Below, piece by piece: positions 9,439 through 17,864 of a stretch of 62,585 nucleotides of DNA. Both the position numbers and the translations under genes were made by a program. How positions within the stretch are numbered: position 1 is the stretch's first letter; each line of letters begins with the position of its first letter. The notes under the pieces are model-generated. The model was not told the origin of the DNA. It saw only the letters and a program-made list of their open reading frames with translations, and did no database searches. Location of the stretch: positions 1 to 62,585 of the forward strand of contig JAJFKO010000060.1 of assembly GCA_021773175.1 (NCBI GenBank), read 5' to 3'. The DNA comes from Gammaproteobacteria bacterium. Lineage in GTDB: Bacteria; Pseudomonadota; Gammaproteobacteria; JAJFKO01.

Positions 9439-10681
9439 AGCGCAATGCCTCCGCTGGTTGTACGCGCGATGCGCGCCATGCTGGATATAATGTTGCGAGT
9501 AAACTCATTAGCAAAGCAATCACACAAACATGCCAGACATCAGTCCACTCTAATTTCGAAGGTAAATAATTTACATAATAAATATTTGATGATAAAAACT
9601 GAACGTGGAAATAATTTTGAATAATATTCACAATTGCTGTGACATTCTCTGACAAGAGAATACCTCCTACTATACCGATGATAGTACCAATGGCACCAAT
9701 CAAACTGCCTTGCACCATAAAAATCGCCATGATTTTTTGTGGACTCGCCCCCAAAGTTCTTAAAATAGCAATATCTGCTTGTTTATCTGTTACCACCATA
9801 ACCAAGCTCGACACTAGATTAAATGCAGCAATACCAATAATTAATAATAAGATTAAAAACATCATGGTTTTTTCAAGCGCTATCGCACTAAATAAACTAC
9901 CGTATTGTTGTGTCCAATCGCTAATCCAATATTTATTATTAAATTTTTGTGATAACTGATTAACAACATTCGGTGCCGAATATAAATTATGTAGCCGCAA
10001 GCGTAGCCCCGTAACATGATCACCTAATCCATATAGCGCTTGAGCATCATGCAAATTAATAAATGCCCAACCTTGATCAAAGCCAAAGCCTTTGCCAGCA
10101 TGAAAAATACCAACAACGGTAAATGCTCGTAAACTGGGTATTACCCCAACCGGTGTTACCGATGCATGCGGTGTTACCAAGGTTACTTTATCTCCAATTT
10201 CTAATCCTAGAAATTGTGCGAGTTGATCACCGATAACAACACCAAACTTTCCTGCTTGTAATGCGCCGAGTGAACCTTGCACAACTTTCTTAGCTAAATT
10301 TGAAACTTTCGCCGTTTGCTTCGGATTGATACCGGTAACCATTACAGCACGCACAGTACCACCCGTGGTTAACATACCTTGGCCATCGATATAAGGCGCA
10401 ATCGCAACGACTTTCTTATCTTTCATTATCTGCTTATCTAATTGATGCCAATTAGTAATGCCTTTACCCATTTGTGAAACGGTTACTTGACGTGCCATGG
10501 AAAAAATACGGGTACGAATGTGGTAATCAAAGCCATTCATTACTGATAAAACCGTAATTAAAACGATAATACCCAGAGCTATACCGATCATGGATGAAAG
10601 TGAGATAAATGAGATAAAGTGGTTGCGCCGCTTTGCTCGCGTGTAGCGCAACCCTATAAATAAAGCTAGTGGTTGAAACAT
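9431..10681 (-). CDS. lolC: Lipoprotein-releasing permease, LolC/LolE (possibly LolF) type
   Basis: 416 residues with one N-terminal membrane helix (~25-47), a ~200-residue periplasmic MacB-like core, and three C-terminal helices of the FtsX-type permease (roughly 272-300, 318-348, 382-405). It forms the membrane part of the LolCDE complex. Only this one permease gene adjoins lolD, whereas E. coli has lolC and lolE flanking lolD. Bacteria with a single permease use a homodimer called LolF, so this could be LolF, unless a second permease lies elsewhere. Spacing to cvpA upstream is about 34 bases. Confidence 0.9.
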   Translation of the reverse strand: MFQPLALFIGLRYTRAKRRNHFISFISLSSMIGIALGIIVLITVLSVMNGFDYHIRTRIFSMARQVTVSQMGKGITNWHQLDKQIMKDKKVVAIAPYIDGQGMLTTGGTVRAVMVTGINPKQTAKVSNLAKKVVQGSLGALQAGKFGVVIGDQLAQFLGLEIGDKVTLVTPHASVTPVGVIPSLRAFTVVGIFHAGKGFGFDQGWAFINLHDAQALYGLGDHVTGLRLRLHNLYSAPNVVNQLSQKFNNKYWISDWTQQYGSLFSAIALEKTMMFLILLLIIGIAAFNLVSSLVMVVTDKQADIAILRTLGASPQKIMAIFMVQGSLIGAIGTIIGIVGGILLSENVTAIVNIIQNYFHVQFLSSNIYYVNYLPSKLEWTDVWHVCVIALLMSLLATLYPAWRASRVQPAEALRYE

Positions 10682-10715
10682 ATATTATTCCGTCGCCCTT
10701 ATCGGGCTGATGCTG

Positions 10716-11252
10716 TTATTGGCGTACTGTTTTTAGTACATGTGCAGCCGCCGCTTTCGCCTTCTCTGGCGATAAGTATTGCGTGACTGAACTTGGCAAT
10801 AGACTTTGTAACCAATCCACCAATCCTTTGAAATGTGGAATTAATGAAGATTGTTGCCACGCGGGATTCTTACCCATATTCGTTGCTTTCGCTAATAATA
10901 AAACTAAAGCAATGAGTAATACGCCACGTAGAAAACCAAAAATCAAACCGAGTAACCTATCTGTTCCTGATAAACCTGTTTTCTTAACAAGTTTCGTTAA
11001 TAAGGTACCAATAATTGCTCCGATGATCAGAACAATAATAAAGATAATTAAAAAGGCTACGGCAACGCGTAATTGTGGATGTTCGATATACGGTTTTAAC
11101 ATAGCTGCAGCATTTGAGGAATAAGTAAAACCCAACCAGAATGCAACAATCCAGAAAAACAATGAGAACCCTTCTCGTACAAAACCACGAGCAATACCAA
11201 TTAAACATGATAAAACAATTAAACCAATAATCGTATAATCTACCCAATTCAT
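10716..11252 (-). CDS. cvpA: CvpA family inner-membrane protein
   Basis: 178 residues from the ATG at 11252, chosen because AAGGA lies 8 bases upstream; an ATG three codons earlier overlaps that ribosome site. It has four hydrophobic segments typical of CvpA: ~4-24, 28-48, 62-84 with a run of Ile/Val, and ~100-120. CvpA is needed for colicin V production in E. coli and for envelope-stress tolerance; its molecular function is unsettled. In E. coli it sits between dedD and purF. Here the dedD-like neighbour is kept but purF is replaced by the lol genes. Confidence 0.92.
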   Translation of the reverse strand: MNWVDYTIIGLIVLSCLIGIARGFVREGFSLFFWIVAFWLGFTYSSNAAAMLKPYIEHPQLRVAVAFLIIFIIVLIIGAIIGTLLTKLVKKTGLSGTDRLLGLIFGFLRGVLLIALVLLLAKATNMGKNPAWQQSSLIPHFKGLVDWLQSLLPSSVTQYLSPEKAKAAAAHVLKTVRQ

Positions 11253-11272
11253 AATTAACATCCTTTTTTTTA

Positions 11273-12175
11273 TTAATGTTTAGTTGAAACCACAATCCCT
11301 TGCAAATGCGTAATATGATTTAAACGAACCAATAAGGCATGTGCTTGTCGAGCAGTTGTCTTAGGTCCTACAAAAACTTGTAACAATTTATCTTTATCAT
11401 GTAACTGATGGGTAAAGACATGAAAGCCTTGTTTTTGTAAACGACTGGCTAAACGCTTCGCGTTCTGATGGTCACGAAAACTACCTAACTGTACAGCCCA
11501 TGCACCTGTTTTAAGATAAGCTTGCGTTAGTTCTTGAACAGCAGGTGGCTGCCAAACAGCTTGTTTTTTTGCATGCATGGCATGGCGCATCGCTTTTGGT
11601 GCTGGCCGTTTTAAAATTACGGGTTTATTAGCAACAACATTTTTCACTATAGGCTTAACATGATTTGCAGCTACTGTCGTTTTATTTGTTATATATGATG
11701 CTGGTAATGTCGCGAGAGGTTGTGCGTGAGCAACATGCTCCATTGTTTTGATGTGCTGAGCTTGAACTTGAGCCTGAGTCTTAGCTGGAGCAATATGTTC
11801 GGTCTTACCATTAACAACAACTTTGATTGTATGTGCTTGTTTAATTTTACCTGCTGCTAATGCTCGGTCATGAGCAATGCGTTTATTGATAACGGCTTGT
11901 GCTTGCGCAGGAACTGGAATGTTTGCCGCAATACGTTGAGTTGTTGGTTCTTGTAGCTTTTGAGTATTTTGTTGCGCGGATAATATTTTTTGTGGTGCCG
12001 TCGTCTTTGCTGTGGCATTTGGTTGTGGAGGAGTTGGAATATTCGCCTGCATCGCTAATTGCTGCTTTGCAGTTTTATTGCTACTGCCAGATTGCATCAA
12101 CATCGGTACAATAATTACAATTAAAGCTAGAATAACCACGCCACCAATAATGCGATGCTTCATTTTTTCCGTCAT
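11273..12175 (-). CDS. SPOR-domain cell-division protein, DedD-like
   Basis: 300 residues from the ATG at 12175, which has AGGAGG about 10 bases upstream; the open frame extends a few codons further but without a site. A short cytosolic start is followed by one membrane helix (~8-26). A long Ala/Gln/Lys/His-rich periplasmic linker comes next, then a C-terminal SPOR domain (~225-298) beginning AWAVQLGSFRDHQNA. SPOR domains bind denuded septal peptidoglycan, placing the protein at the division site. Position between folC and cvpA is that of dedD, so DedD is the best match, though linker sequences are not conserved. Confidence 0.85.
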   Translation of the reverse strand: MTEKMKHRIIGGVVILALIVIIVPMLMQSGSSNKTAKQQLAMQANIPTPPQPNATAKTTAPQKILSAQQNTQKLQEPTTQRIAANIPVPAQAQAVINKRIAHDRALAAGKIKQAHTIKVVVNGKTEHIAPAKTQAQVQAQHIKTMEHVAHAQPLATLPASYITNKTTVAANHVKPIVKNVVANKPVILKRPAPKAMRHAMHAKKQAVWQPPAVQELTQAYLKTGAWAVQLGSFRDHQNAKRLASRLQKQGFHVFTHQLHDKDKLLQVFVGPKTTARQAHALLVRLNHITHLQGIVVSTKH

Positions 12176-12276
12176 TGTCTTATTTCCTCCTAGCGTATTT
12201 AGCAAGACGCAGCTAGATTACCTGAAAACGCTTGAAAAATAAAGAGTTCTATACTCAAAGAAGTTAGGTTTGGCAT

Positions 12277-13557
12277 TCAAAGAATTGATGATTTTTTAAG
12301 GAATGGTAGAATTTCAGATATGGTATAAAAAGATCCAAAGATAACTATCAGAGTTGAGTCTAAACCCTCAGCTTCTGCATCTTGCAAAGCCTCATCTAAG
12401 CATGTTGCCATATTAACAGTATCTGCCTTCAAGTTGTTCTTTAAGACATCATATAACGATTCTGCAGTTGCACTGCGAGAATGATGATTGGCCGCGACAT
12501 ACCAATTATCAACACAAGACACTAATGGCATTAACGTATTCTTACAATCTTTGTCTGCTAGTATTGCAGCAATCGCAATAATTTTCCGATATCTCTTTGC
12601 AACGCTTTGAATATAGTTTGCTAGTTGCTGTGCAGCCGCAGCGTTATGAGCAACATCTAAAAGATAACTGGTTTTTCCTGGGATAAGTTGTATTCGGCCA
12701 GGTAAGAAAGTTTCCTGTAAACTTTGCTGAATAATCTTCTCCGCAATAGGATAACGAGATTGTAACGCGGTTACCGCAGCTAAAACACTTGCCGCATTAT
12801 TCAATAATAATTTAGGTTTTGTTAATTTTTTATACGTGATGTCGCTGCATTGCCACGACCAATAATGTTGGTCTTCATGATAAAAATAATCGCGGTTAAA
12901 TTGTTGCGCTATCACCGCATTATCTTTTATGGCTTCAACAAGAGATAGCGGCATATCTTCTTCTGCAAAAACACAGAGTTGATTTTTCCGCAACACGCCA
13001 GATTTTTCTCTGGCAATAGCTTCACGTGTATCTCCTAAAATATCAGTATGATCTAAACTAATGTTGGTTATGATTGTTAACATGGCATCGACAATATTAA
13101 CTGGATCATGCTGACCACCTAATCCCACCTCTAAGATTACAATGTCACATTGCTGTTTGTTAAAAATGTATAGTGCCGCTAATGTCACAAAAGAAAAATA
13201 ATTAATTAGTTCCCCCCGCAACGCATTTTTCACTATTGAGAATGTTGCACAAAGCTCATCATCAGACACGTCTTGTTGCAGGTATCGAATACGCTCATTG
13301 AAAAGCATTAAATGTGGCGATGAATAAGCACCAACTTTATAGCCTGCGACAGAGTAGATTGTTTCTAACAAGCGCGTGCAAGAACCTTTGCCATTGGTGC
13401 CGGCGACAATAATGCTAGGGATGGGATATGGAAATAAATCTAGGCGTACAGCTATCTCTTTTGTTTTAGTGAGGCAGCCCCCAGGAATCATAGCAAGATC
13501 GTTATCGAGCCAATCAAACCACTGTGAAAGTTTTGTAAATGAAGTATGCTCTGCCAC
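12277..13557 (-). CDS. folC: Dihydrofolate/folylpolyglutamate synthase
   Basis: 426 residues of the Mur-ligase family. The ATP loop VAGTNGKGS is at 51-59, followed by YSSPHL and a NERIR element, LEVGLGGQHDPVN and NISLDHTDILG. FolC adds glutamate to dihydropteroate and to folates. The start is GTG at 13557; the next in-frame Met is already inside the conserved region. The gene begins 17 bases after accD, the usual order accD-folC-dedD-cvpA. Downstream of the stop is a ~100-base gap before the SPOR gene, so that gene may have its own promoter. Confidence 0.95.
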   Translation of the reverse strand: MAEHTSFTKLSQWFDWLDNDLAMIPGGCLTKTKEIAVRLDLFPYPIPSIIVAGTNGKGSCTRLLETIYSVAGYKVGAYSSPHLMLFNERIRYLQQDVSDDELCATFSIVKNALRGELINYFSFVTLAALYIFNKQQCDIVILEVGLGGQHDPVNIVDAMLTIITNISLDHTDILGDTREAIAREKSGVLRKNQLCVFAEEDMPLSLVEAIKDNAVIAQQFNRDYFYHEDQHYWSWQCSDITYKKLTKPKLLLNNAASVLAAVTALQSRYPIAEKIIQQSLQETFLPGRIQLIPGKTSYLLDVAHNAAAAQQLANYIQSVAKRYRKIIAIAAILADKDCKNTLMPLVSCVDNWYVAANHHSRSATAESLYDVLKNNLKADTVNMATCLDEALQDAEAEGLDSTLIVIFGSFYTISEILPFLKKSSIL

Positions 13558-13573
13558 GCGCTATTAACTCAGC

Positions 13574-14446
13574 TTATGCAGCTACTGGATAGTGCATTAG
13601 TTTCGCCAGCAAGCGTGCAATGGTATCGCGCATTTCACCACGTTCGACAATAATGTCAACCGAGCCATGGTCGAGTAAAAACTCACTACGCTGAAAACCT
13701 TCCGGTAATGTTTCACCTACGGTTTGTTCAATAACGCGCGGACCAGCAAAACCAATTAAAGCATTTGGTTCAGCAATATTAACATCACCGAGCATAGAGA
13801 AACTTGCCGTAACTCCGCCGGTTGTTGGATGCGTTAATACTGAAATATAAGGAATACTTCTTTCTGCTAGACGTTGTAATGCAGCACTGGTCTTCGCCAT
13901 TTGTAATAATGACAATAAACCTTCTTGCATACGCGCACCACCACTTGCTGAAAAGCATACGAAAGGAATTTTTTCTTCTAATGCCACTTCTGCAGCTTTT
14001 GTAAAACGTTGTCCGACTACTGAACCCATGGAACCACCCATGAAGGCAAAATCCATTACAAAGATAACAATAGGCTGGCCTTTTAGCTTACCCTTCATCA
14101 CAATAGCGGCATCAGATTCATCGGTTTTCTTTTGCGCTGCGACTAAACGATCTTTATAACGTTTACTATCACGGAATTTTAATTTATCAACCGTTTCAAA
14201 TTCTGAACCAAGCTCAACTTGCTCGGCTTCTGTTTCCGGATCAAGAAAGCCGGCTATGCGTTGACGCGCACTAATAACTAAATGATGTCCGCATTTGGGA
14301 CAGACATATAAATTGCGTTCAACTTCTGCAGCAAATAATACAGCCTGACATGAATCACATTTTTTCCATAAACCCTCCGGTACGCCTTGCTTTTTTTCAC
14401 CAGTGGTTCGAATTTTTGTCGGTAATAATTTTTCTAGCCAGCTCAT
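13574..14446 (-). CDS. accD: Acetyl-CoA carboxylase carboxyltransferase subunit beta
   Basis: 290 residues, normal for AccD. An N-terminal zinc ribbon uses C30, C33, C49 and C52. The carboxyltransferase core includes [27 protein letters not shown] and [10 protein letters not shown]. It pairs with AccA (not in the window) to transfer carboxyl from biotin to acetyl-CoA, the first step of fatty-acid synthesis. folC follows directly. Upstream lies a 400-base gene-free stretch with a large palindrome, so accD likely starts its own transcript there. Confidence 0.97.
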   Translation of the reverse strand: MSWLEKLLPTKIRTTGEKKQGVPEGLWKKCDSCQAVLFAAEVERNLYVCPKCGHHLVISARQRIAGFLDPETEAEQVELGSEFETVDKLKFRDSKRYKDRLVAAQKKTDESDAAIVMKGKLKGQPIVIFVMDFAFMGGSMGSVVGQRFTKAAEVALEEKIPFVCFSASGGARMQEGLLSLLQMAKTSAALQRLAERSIPYISVLTHPTTGGVTASFSMLGDVNIAEPNALIGFAGPRVIEQTVGETLPEGFQRSEFLLDHGSVDIIVERGEMRDTIARLLAKLMHYPVAA

Positions 14447-14852
14447 GTTTGGCTCCTATATTGAATATGGTAATAAATCAATCAACTTAGCCAAGCATTA
14501 TACGCATACCGCCTTTAACTTTAAACTAATTTCCAGGGAGTAAAGACGCTCATCTTAGTTGCCATTATTAAATATGGGTAATATCTAGAATATTGCAAAA
14601 GCCATTATCCAAATTTAGTCAATGGATTGTGCCAAAAACAGAAGTTATTGGGTATTTGTTTTTATATACTCGTCGCATTATGATTTTCCAGGAATTAGAC
14701 AAAGCGATTTTTGTTCTATTGGGTGTTTAAATTGCCGTTAATAGTTAGACTATTGGCAAGATTTAAACACCCAATAGGGCAAAAAAGAGCAAGTATAAAA
14801 CTGGAAAATCATAATGCGACGAGTGTATCAGTATATTAGACACGAAATTTGC
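14447..14852. other. Gene-free interval between truA and accD
   Basis: No coding frame here is convincing. It holds the 161-bp nested inverted repeat at 14666-14826 and otherwise AT-rich DNA, presumably including the accD promoter. In Pseudomonas trpF lies at this place; no trpF remnant could be recognised. Confidence 0.7.
14666..14826. repeat. 161-bp nested palindrome, MITE-like
   Basis: The outer arms are 14666-14691 and 14801-14826 (25 of 26 bases complementary, core CGTCGCATTATGATTTTCC). The inner arms are 14716-14732 and 14761-14777 (17 of 17, core ATTGGGTGTTTAAAT). The central 28 bases carry a further weak AATAG/CTATT hairpin. The whole element can fold into one long hairpin. There is no coding capacity. 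It resembles a miniature inverted-repeat element or a protein-free relic of a transposon; no target duplication was clear. Confidence 0.8.
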
Positions 14853-15647
14853 CTATAGAGCAGCATGGCAAAACCAAGGACCAATCCCATGCTGGCCTGG
14901 TAATTTAAATTCTTCCGGGTAATCAACACCAACCAAATATAGCCCATCGGCTGGTGCTGTCGGAGCAGCAAGCTGACGATTTTTTGCCTGTAAAATTTCT
15001 TCGATCCACTCACTCGGCTGGCGCCCTTCGCCAACTCTTAATAGTGAACCAACAATATTACGCACCATATGATGTAAGAATGCATTAGCACAAATATCAA
15101 GAATGACTCTTTCACCAAAACGCTTAACGCTAACATAGTGCACTGTACGTGTGGCTGTTTTTGATTGGCATTGTGCGGCTCGAAATGAGGAGAAATCTTG
15201 CTTGCCTAAAAGATGACTAGCCGCTTCCTGCATTAATGGCACATTCAAAGTATGGTAATGCCACGTAATATGTTTAGCTAATATCGCTGGTCGCGATTTA
15301 TCATTATGAATGATATACCAATAACGTCGTGCGGTTGCAGAGAAGCGAGCATGAAATTCCTCATTAACTTCTGCTGCCCAGTTAACAACGATATCGTCAG
15401 GTAAATTGCTATTTGTTCCAAGAACCCAAGCATCAATCTCGCGCGGACTATCCGTCTCGAAATGCACAACTTGGCGAGTTGCGTGCACACCAGCATCGGT
15501 ACGCCCAGCACAATAAAGCTGAATAGGACTAGCGGCAACACGGCTTAATGCTTCTTCGAGCTTAGCTTGAATAGACACCACTTTCTGCTGTCTTTGCCAA
15601 CCGTGATAGTTTGCACCTGAGTAACTAATGTTTAATGCGATTTTCAT
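14853..15647 (-). CDS. truA: tRNA pseudouridine(38-40) synthase
   Basis: 264 residues matching TruA throughout. It starts [18 protein letters not shown] and has the catalytic aspartate in [11 protein letters not shown] (D51). Also present are [14 protein letters not shown] and the C-terminal [14 protein letters not shown] helix. TruA isomerises uridines 38-40 in the anticodon arm. A FimV-like gene precedes it and accD follows, which is the standard neighbourhood. A 53-bp palindromic element sits 20 bases upstream of the start, so truA may be separated from the fimV-like transcript. Confidence 0.97.
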   Translation of the reverse strand: MKIALNISYSGANYHGWQRQQKVVSIQAKLEEALSRVAASPIQLYCAGRTDAGVHATRQVVHFETDSPREIDAWVLGTNSNLPDDIVVNWAAEVNEEFHARFSATARRYWYIIHNDKSRPAILAKHITWHYHTLNVPLMQEAASHLLGKQDFSSFRAAQCQSKTATRTVHYVSVKRFGERVILDICANAFLHHMVRNIVGSLLRVGEGRQPSEWIEEILQAKNRQLAAPTAPADGLYLVGVDYPEEFKLPGQHGIGPWFCHAAL

Positions 15648-15667
15648 AAGCTATATGTTTATGTTTC

Positions 15668-15720
15668 CAGGACTCACCTAAATATCATTAACAAAGAGAT
15701 TAATGTTTAGGTAAGTCCTG
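15668..15720. repeat. 53-bp imperfect palindrome with AGGACT ends
   Basis: Arms 15668-15685 and 15703-15720 match at 16 of 18 positions and extend inward with one indel. The right arm ends in AAGTCCTG, so the outer bases (AGGACTTA on that arm) agree with those of the 37350-37421 element. It lies between truA and the FimV-like gene. It may be a small mobile repeat, or it may act as an intergenic hairpin; no U-run follows it. Confidence 0.65.
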
Positions 15721-15778
15721 ATTCCATTTGTTTGGAAAAATTTACATAGCCACATTGTGCTTGCTTTGTGCTAATTTG

Positions 15779-16213
15779 TCACTTATTTTCTCTTAGGCTT
15801 GCAGCAAGACTACGAGGTAGCGGCTGCAATAATGCCGTGTAGTGTTTTTCACTCCGTCCTGCCGGCGATCTCATTTGCAGTGTGAACACTAAAAGTGGTT
15901 CTAAAATTTTCGTTTTCGAGCGTAATTGTATCAAAGCTTGTTGCCATGAGTACTTTACGATGCGGTAATGAATCTTGTGTAGCTTAACAAGTAAGACTTG
16001 ATGATTTTGCATTGGCATACTCGGCAATAATTTAATATGTAAAGCAGATAATGGTGTTCCTGCTAATCCTGTTATAGGAATCGTCGCACGTAATGTTTGA
16101 TTTAGATGTGATTGAATTTGTATTTTGCCTAAGCTTATTGCCATGCTAAGAGATGGTAAACAAATAAATATACATAGTAACGGAAACGTTATTTGGCCTA
16201 GTCGTTTTTTCAT
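15779..16213 (-). CDS. FimV N-terminal-domain-only protein
   Basis: 144 residues with a signal peptide (about 1-25, ending SMA) and then one domain starting ISLGKIQIQSHLNQTLRA. This matches the conserved periplasmic N-domain of FimV ('lGkievhSaLNqpLrAeI'). Full FimV in Pseudomonas is ~900 residues with LysM, a membrane helix, an acidic region and C-terminal TPRs, and organises the cell pole and type IV pili. Everything after the N-domain is missing here, with no frameshifted remainder visible. Position between asd and truA supports orthology. It is either a reduced stand-alone protein or a degenerate survivor. Confidence 0.75.
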   Translation of the reverse strand: MKKRLGQITFPLLCIFICLPSLSMAISLGKIQIQSHLNQTLRATIPITGLAGTPLSALHIKLLPSMPMQNHQVLLVKLHKIHYRIVKYSWQQALIQLRSKTKILEPLLVFTLQMRSPAGRSEKHYTALLQPLPRSLAASLRENK

Positions 16214-16386
16214 TTTTATACGCGCTATTTTTATAGTGATGTTGTGATTTGCTTATCACTATAAAATAAAGGTAGTGAGACATAGTAGATGTGATGTGCT
16301 AAATGTTTTTTGAATATAACTGACATAATGCCCATTCAGAAATTAAGTTATAGCATTATAGTATTAAATGCTTTTCTTCAGGCAAT

Positions 16387-16413
16387 AAAAAACCCCGCTA
16401 TTGCGGGGTTTTT
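16387..16413. terminator. Bidirectional rho-independent terminator
   Basis: The GC stem CCCCGC (16393-16398) pairs with GCGGGG (16403-16408) across a TATT loop. Runs of A precede and runs of T follow, so it can stop transcription on both strands. On the minus strand it ends the 65-residue gene 14 bases after its stop codon. Confidence 0.9.
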
Positions 16414-16426
16414 GTTTAAGCTGTGA

Positions 16427-16624
16427 CTATGGTCGTCGGAGACTTGGAGTTGGGCTACCGCCACCATTATTTCTACCAACATCTCTATTCATATTGACTA
16501 AACCTCTAGCTTGCATCATAAGAGCTTTGGAATTATCAAATACTTGCATTCCATTAGAACTGTATCCAGTCTCTTGCATTGCCTTTAGAGCTTTTTCACG
16601 ACTTCCAAACATATCATTACGCAT
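16427..16624 (-). CDS. Small orphan protein in its own transcription unit
   Basis: 65 codons from an ATG at 16624 with a purine-rich AGAGAGA site 8 bases upstream. The product is polar: MRNDMFGSREKALKAMQETG, a short amphipathic middle, then a Gly/Asn/Ser/Pro-rich tail. I recognise no family. The case for a real gene is contextual: a sigma-70-like promoter ~130 bases upstream, a structured leader, this ribosome site and a strong terminator right after the stop. The overlapping frame on the other strand has none of these. It could also be a short coding sequence within a regulatory RNA. Confidence 0.6.
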   Translation of the reverse strand: MRNDMFGSREKALKAMQETGYSSNGMQVFDNSKALMMQARGLVNMNRDVGRNNGGGSPTPSLRRP

Positions 16625-16650
16625 AATTAATATCTCTCTTCCAAAAACCT

Positions 16651-16710
16651 ACGCTAAATATAGCGTTTGAATCTTAAAATAACCTTAACAACTTTTAATA
16701 TTGTTGTTAA
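16651..16710 (-). promoter_or_regulatory. Two hairpins in the leader of the 65-residue gene
   Basis: Hairpin one is a perfect palindrome of 16 bases at 16651-16666 (ACGCTA/TAGCGT). It lies about 15 bases upstream of the ribosome site. Hairpin two is 16685-16692 with 16703-16710 (TTAACAAC/GTTGTTAA, 8 of 8). Both fall within the predicted leader. They may affect mRNA stability or translation. Confidence 0.5.
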
Positions 16711-16752
16711 CTTGCGGTGTTTTTATTTAAGCTAGTTTTATTGATTTGGCCT

Positions 16753-16782
16753 AGTATACCCCAAACCCAGCAAAAAATGCAA
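16753..16782 (-). promoter_or_regulatory. Predicted sigma-70 promoter for the 65-residue gene
   Basis: On the minus strand TTGCAT (16777-16782) and TATACT (16753-16758) are separated by 18 bases. The predicted start is near 16746, giving a ~120-base leader. It lies between the asd stop (16823) and the small gene. Confidence 0.5.
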
Positions 16783-16822
16783 ACTTTTCCTCCATATAAT
16801 CCAAATTAATGACAAATTCCAT

Positions 16823-17839
16823 CTAAATCCGATTTTGTTCAAAAAGATACTCGGCAATCTGTACAGCATTCAAGGCCGCCCCTTTACGAATATTATCGGC
16901 AACCACCCACATGTTCAGACCGTTCGGATGGGAAATATCTTCGCGAACACGACCAACATAAACCACATCACTACCGGTTCCATCTGTCGCCGGTGTTGGA
17001 TAGTCCTGGCCATTGATGAATTGCACCCCTCGAGCTTGACTTAACAGCTCAACAGCTTGTTTTTTCGTTATTTTTTCTTTTGTTTCGATATGCACAGCTT
17101 CGGCATGGCCATGATAAACCGGTACTCGCGCCGCCGTTGGGTTAACGAGTAAATCCGGATCTGCAAAGATTTTCTGAGTCTCCCAGACCATTTTCATCTC
17201 TTCGCGGGTATAATCATTATCTTCAAAAACATCAATATGCGGCAAAATGTTAAACGCTATCTGTTTTGGATAAACCTGACATTCAAGCTTACCACCGTCA
17301 ACACTCGCTCGAGTCTGTGTATTTAACTCCGCTATGCCTTCACGACCACTCCCCGACACAGATTGATAGGTCGCGACGTTAATACGGCTAATTCCAACGG
17401 CATCATAGATTGGCTTTAATGCTACAACCATTTGAATTGTCGAGCAATTTGGGTTCGCAATCACTTGGCCTGGCAACCAATCTCGTAAATGCTCAGCATT
17501 CACTTCTGGCACAATTAAAGGGACTTCAGGCTCATAACGAAACGTTGCTGAATTATCGATAACGACGGCACAGTGTTGTTCGGCAATCGGCACATATTGT
17601 CGCGCGATATCACCATTAGCCATGAAAAAAACGATATCCGCTTTCGAAAAATCAAATTCAGCAACATCTTCAATCAAGAATTCTCGATCAGCAAATTGTA
17701 AATGCTTACCCGCAGAACGCTGACTCGCTAGCGGAAAAAGCTTTGCAACAGGAAATTGCCGTTGTTGTAAAATCGCAAGCAGTGTTTCACCAACTAATCC
17801 GGTCGCCCCCACCACGGCTACATTATATTCTTTCGTCAT
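16823..17839 (-). CDS. asd: Aspartate-semialdehyde dehydrogenase
   Basis: 338 residues from the ATG at 17839; the frame is open further, but the family starts here (MTKEYNVAVVGATGLVGE) and an AGGA lies upstream. The NADP-binding loop is GATGLVG (11-17), and the active-site cysteine lies in ANPNCST (C132). The conserved VYHGHAEAV segment is near 245. It converts aspartyl phosphate to the semialdehyde, the branch point to lysine, diaminopimelate, threonine and methionine. It begins 25 bases after aroC and is probably cotranscribed with it. Confidence 0.96.
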   Translation of the reverse strand: MTKEYNVAVVGATGLVGETLLAILQQRQFPVAKLFPLASQRSAGKHLQFADREFLIEDVAEFDFSKADIVFFMANGDIARQYVPIAEQHCAVVIDNSATFRYEPEVPLIVPEVNAEHLRDWLPGQVIANPNCSTIQMVVALKPIYDAVGISRINVATYQSVSGSGREGIAELNTQTRASVDGGKLECQVYPKQIAFNILPHIDVFEDNDYTREEMKMVWETQKIFADPDLLVNPTAARVPVYHGHAEAVHIETKEKITKKQAVELLSQARGVQFINGQDYPTPATDGTGSDVVYVGRVREDISHPNGLNMWVVADNIRKGAALNAVQIAEYLFEQNRI

Positions 17840-17864
17840 CTCGTTCTTTTCCTGTCGTTGATTT

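Noticed and set aside
16401..16670. 89-codon plus-strand frame opposite the 65-residue gene
   Set aside because: It starts inside the terminator with a TTG and has no ribosome site; promoter and terminator evidence favours the minus strand.
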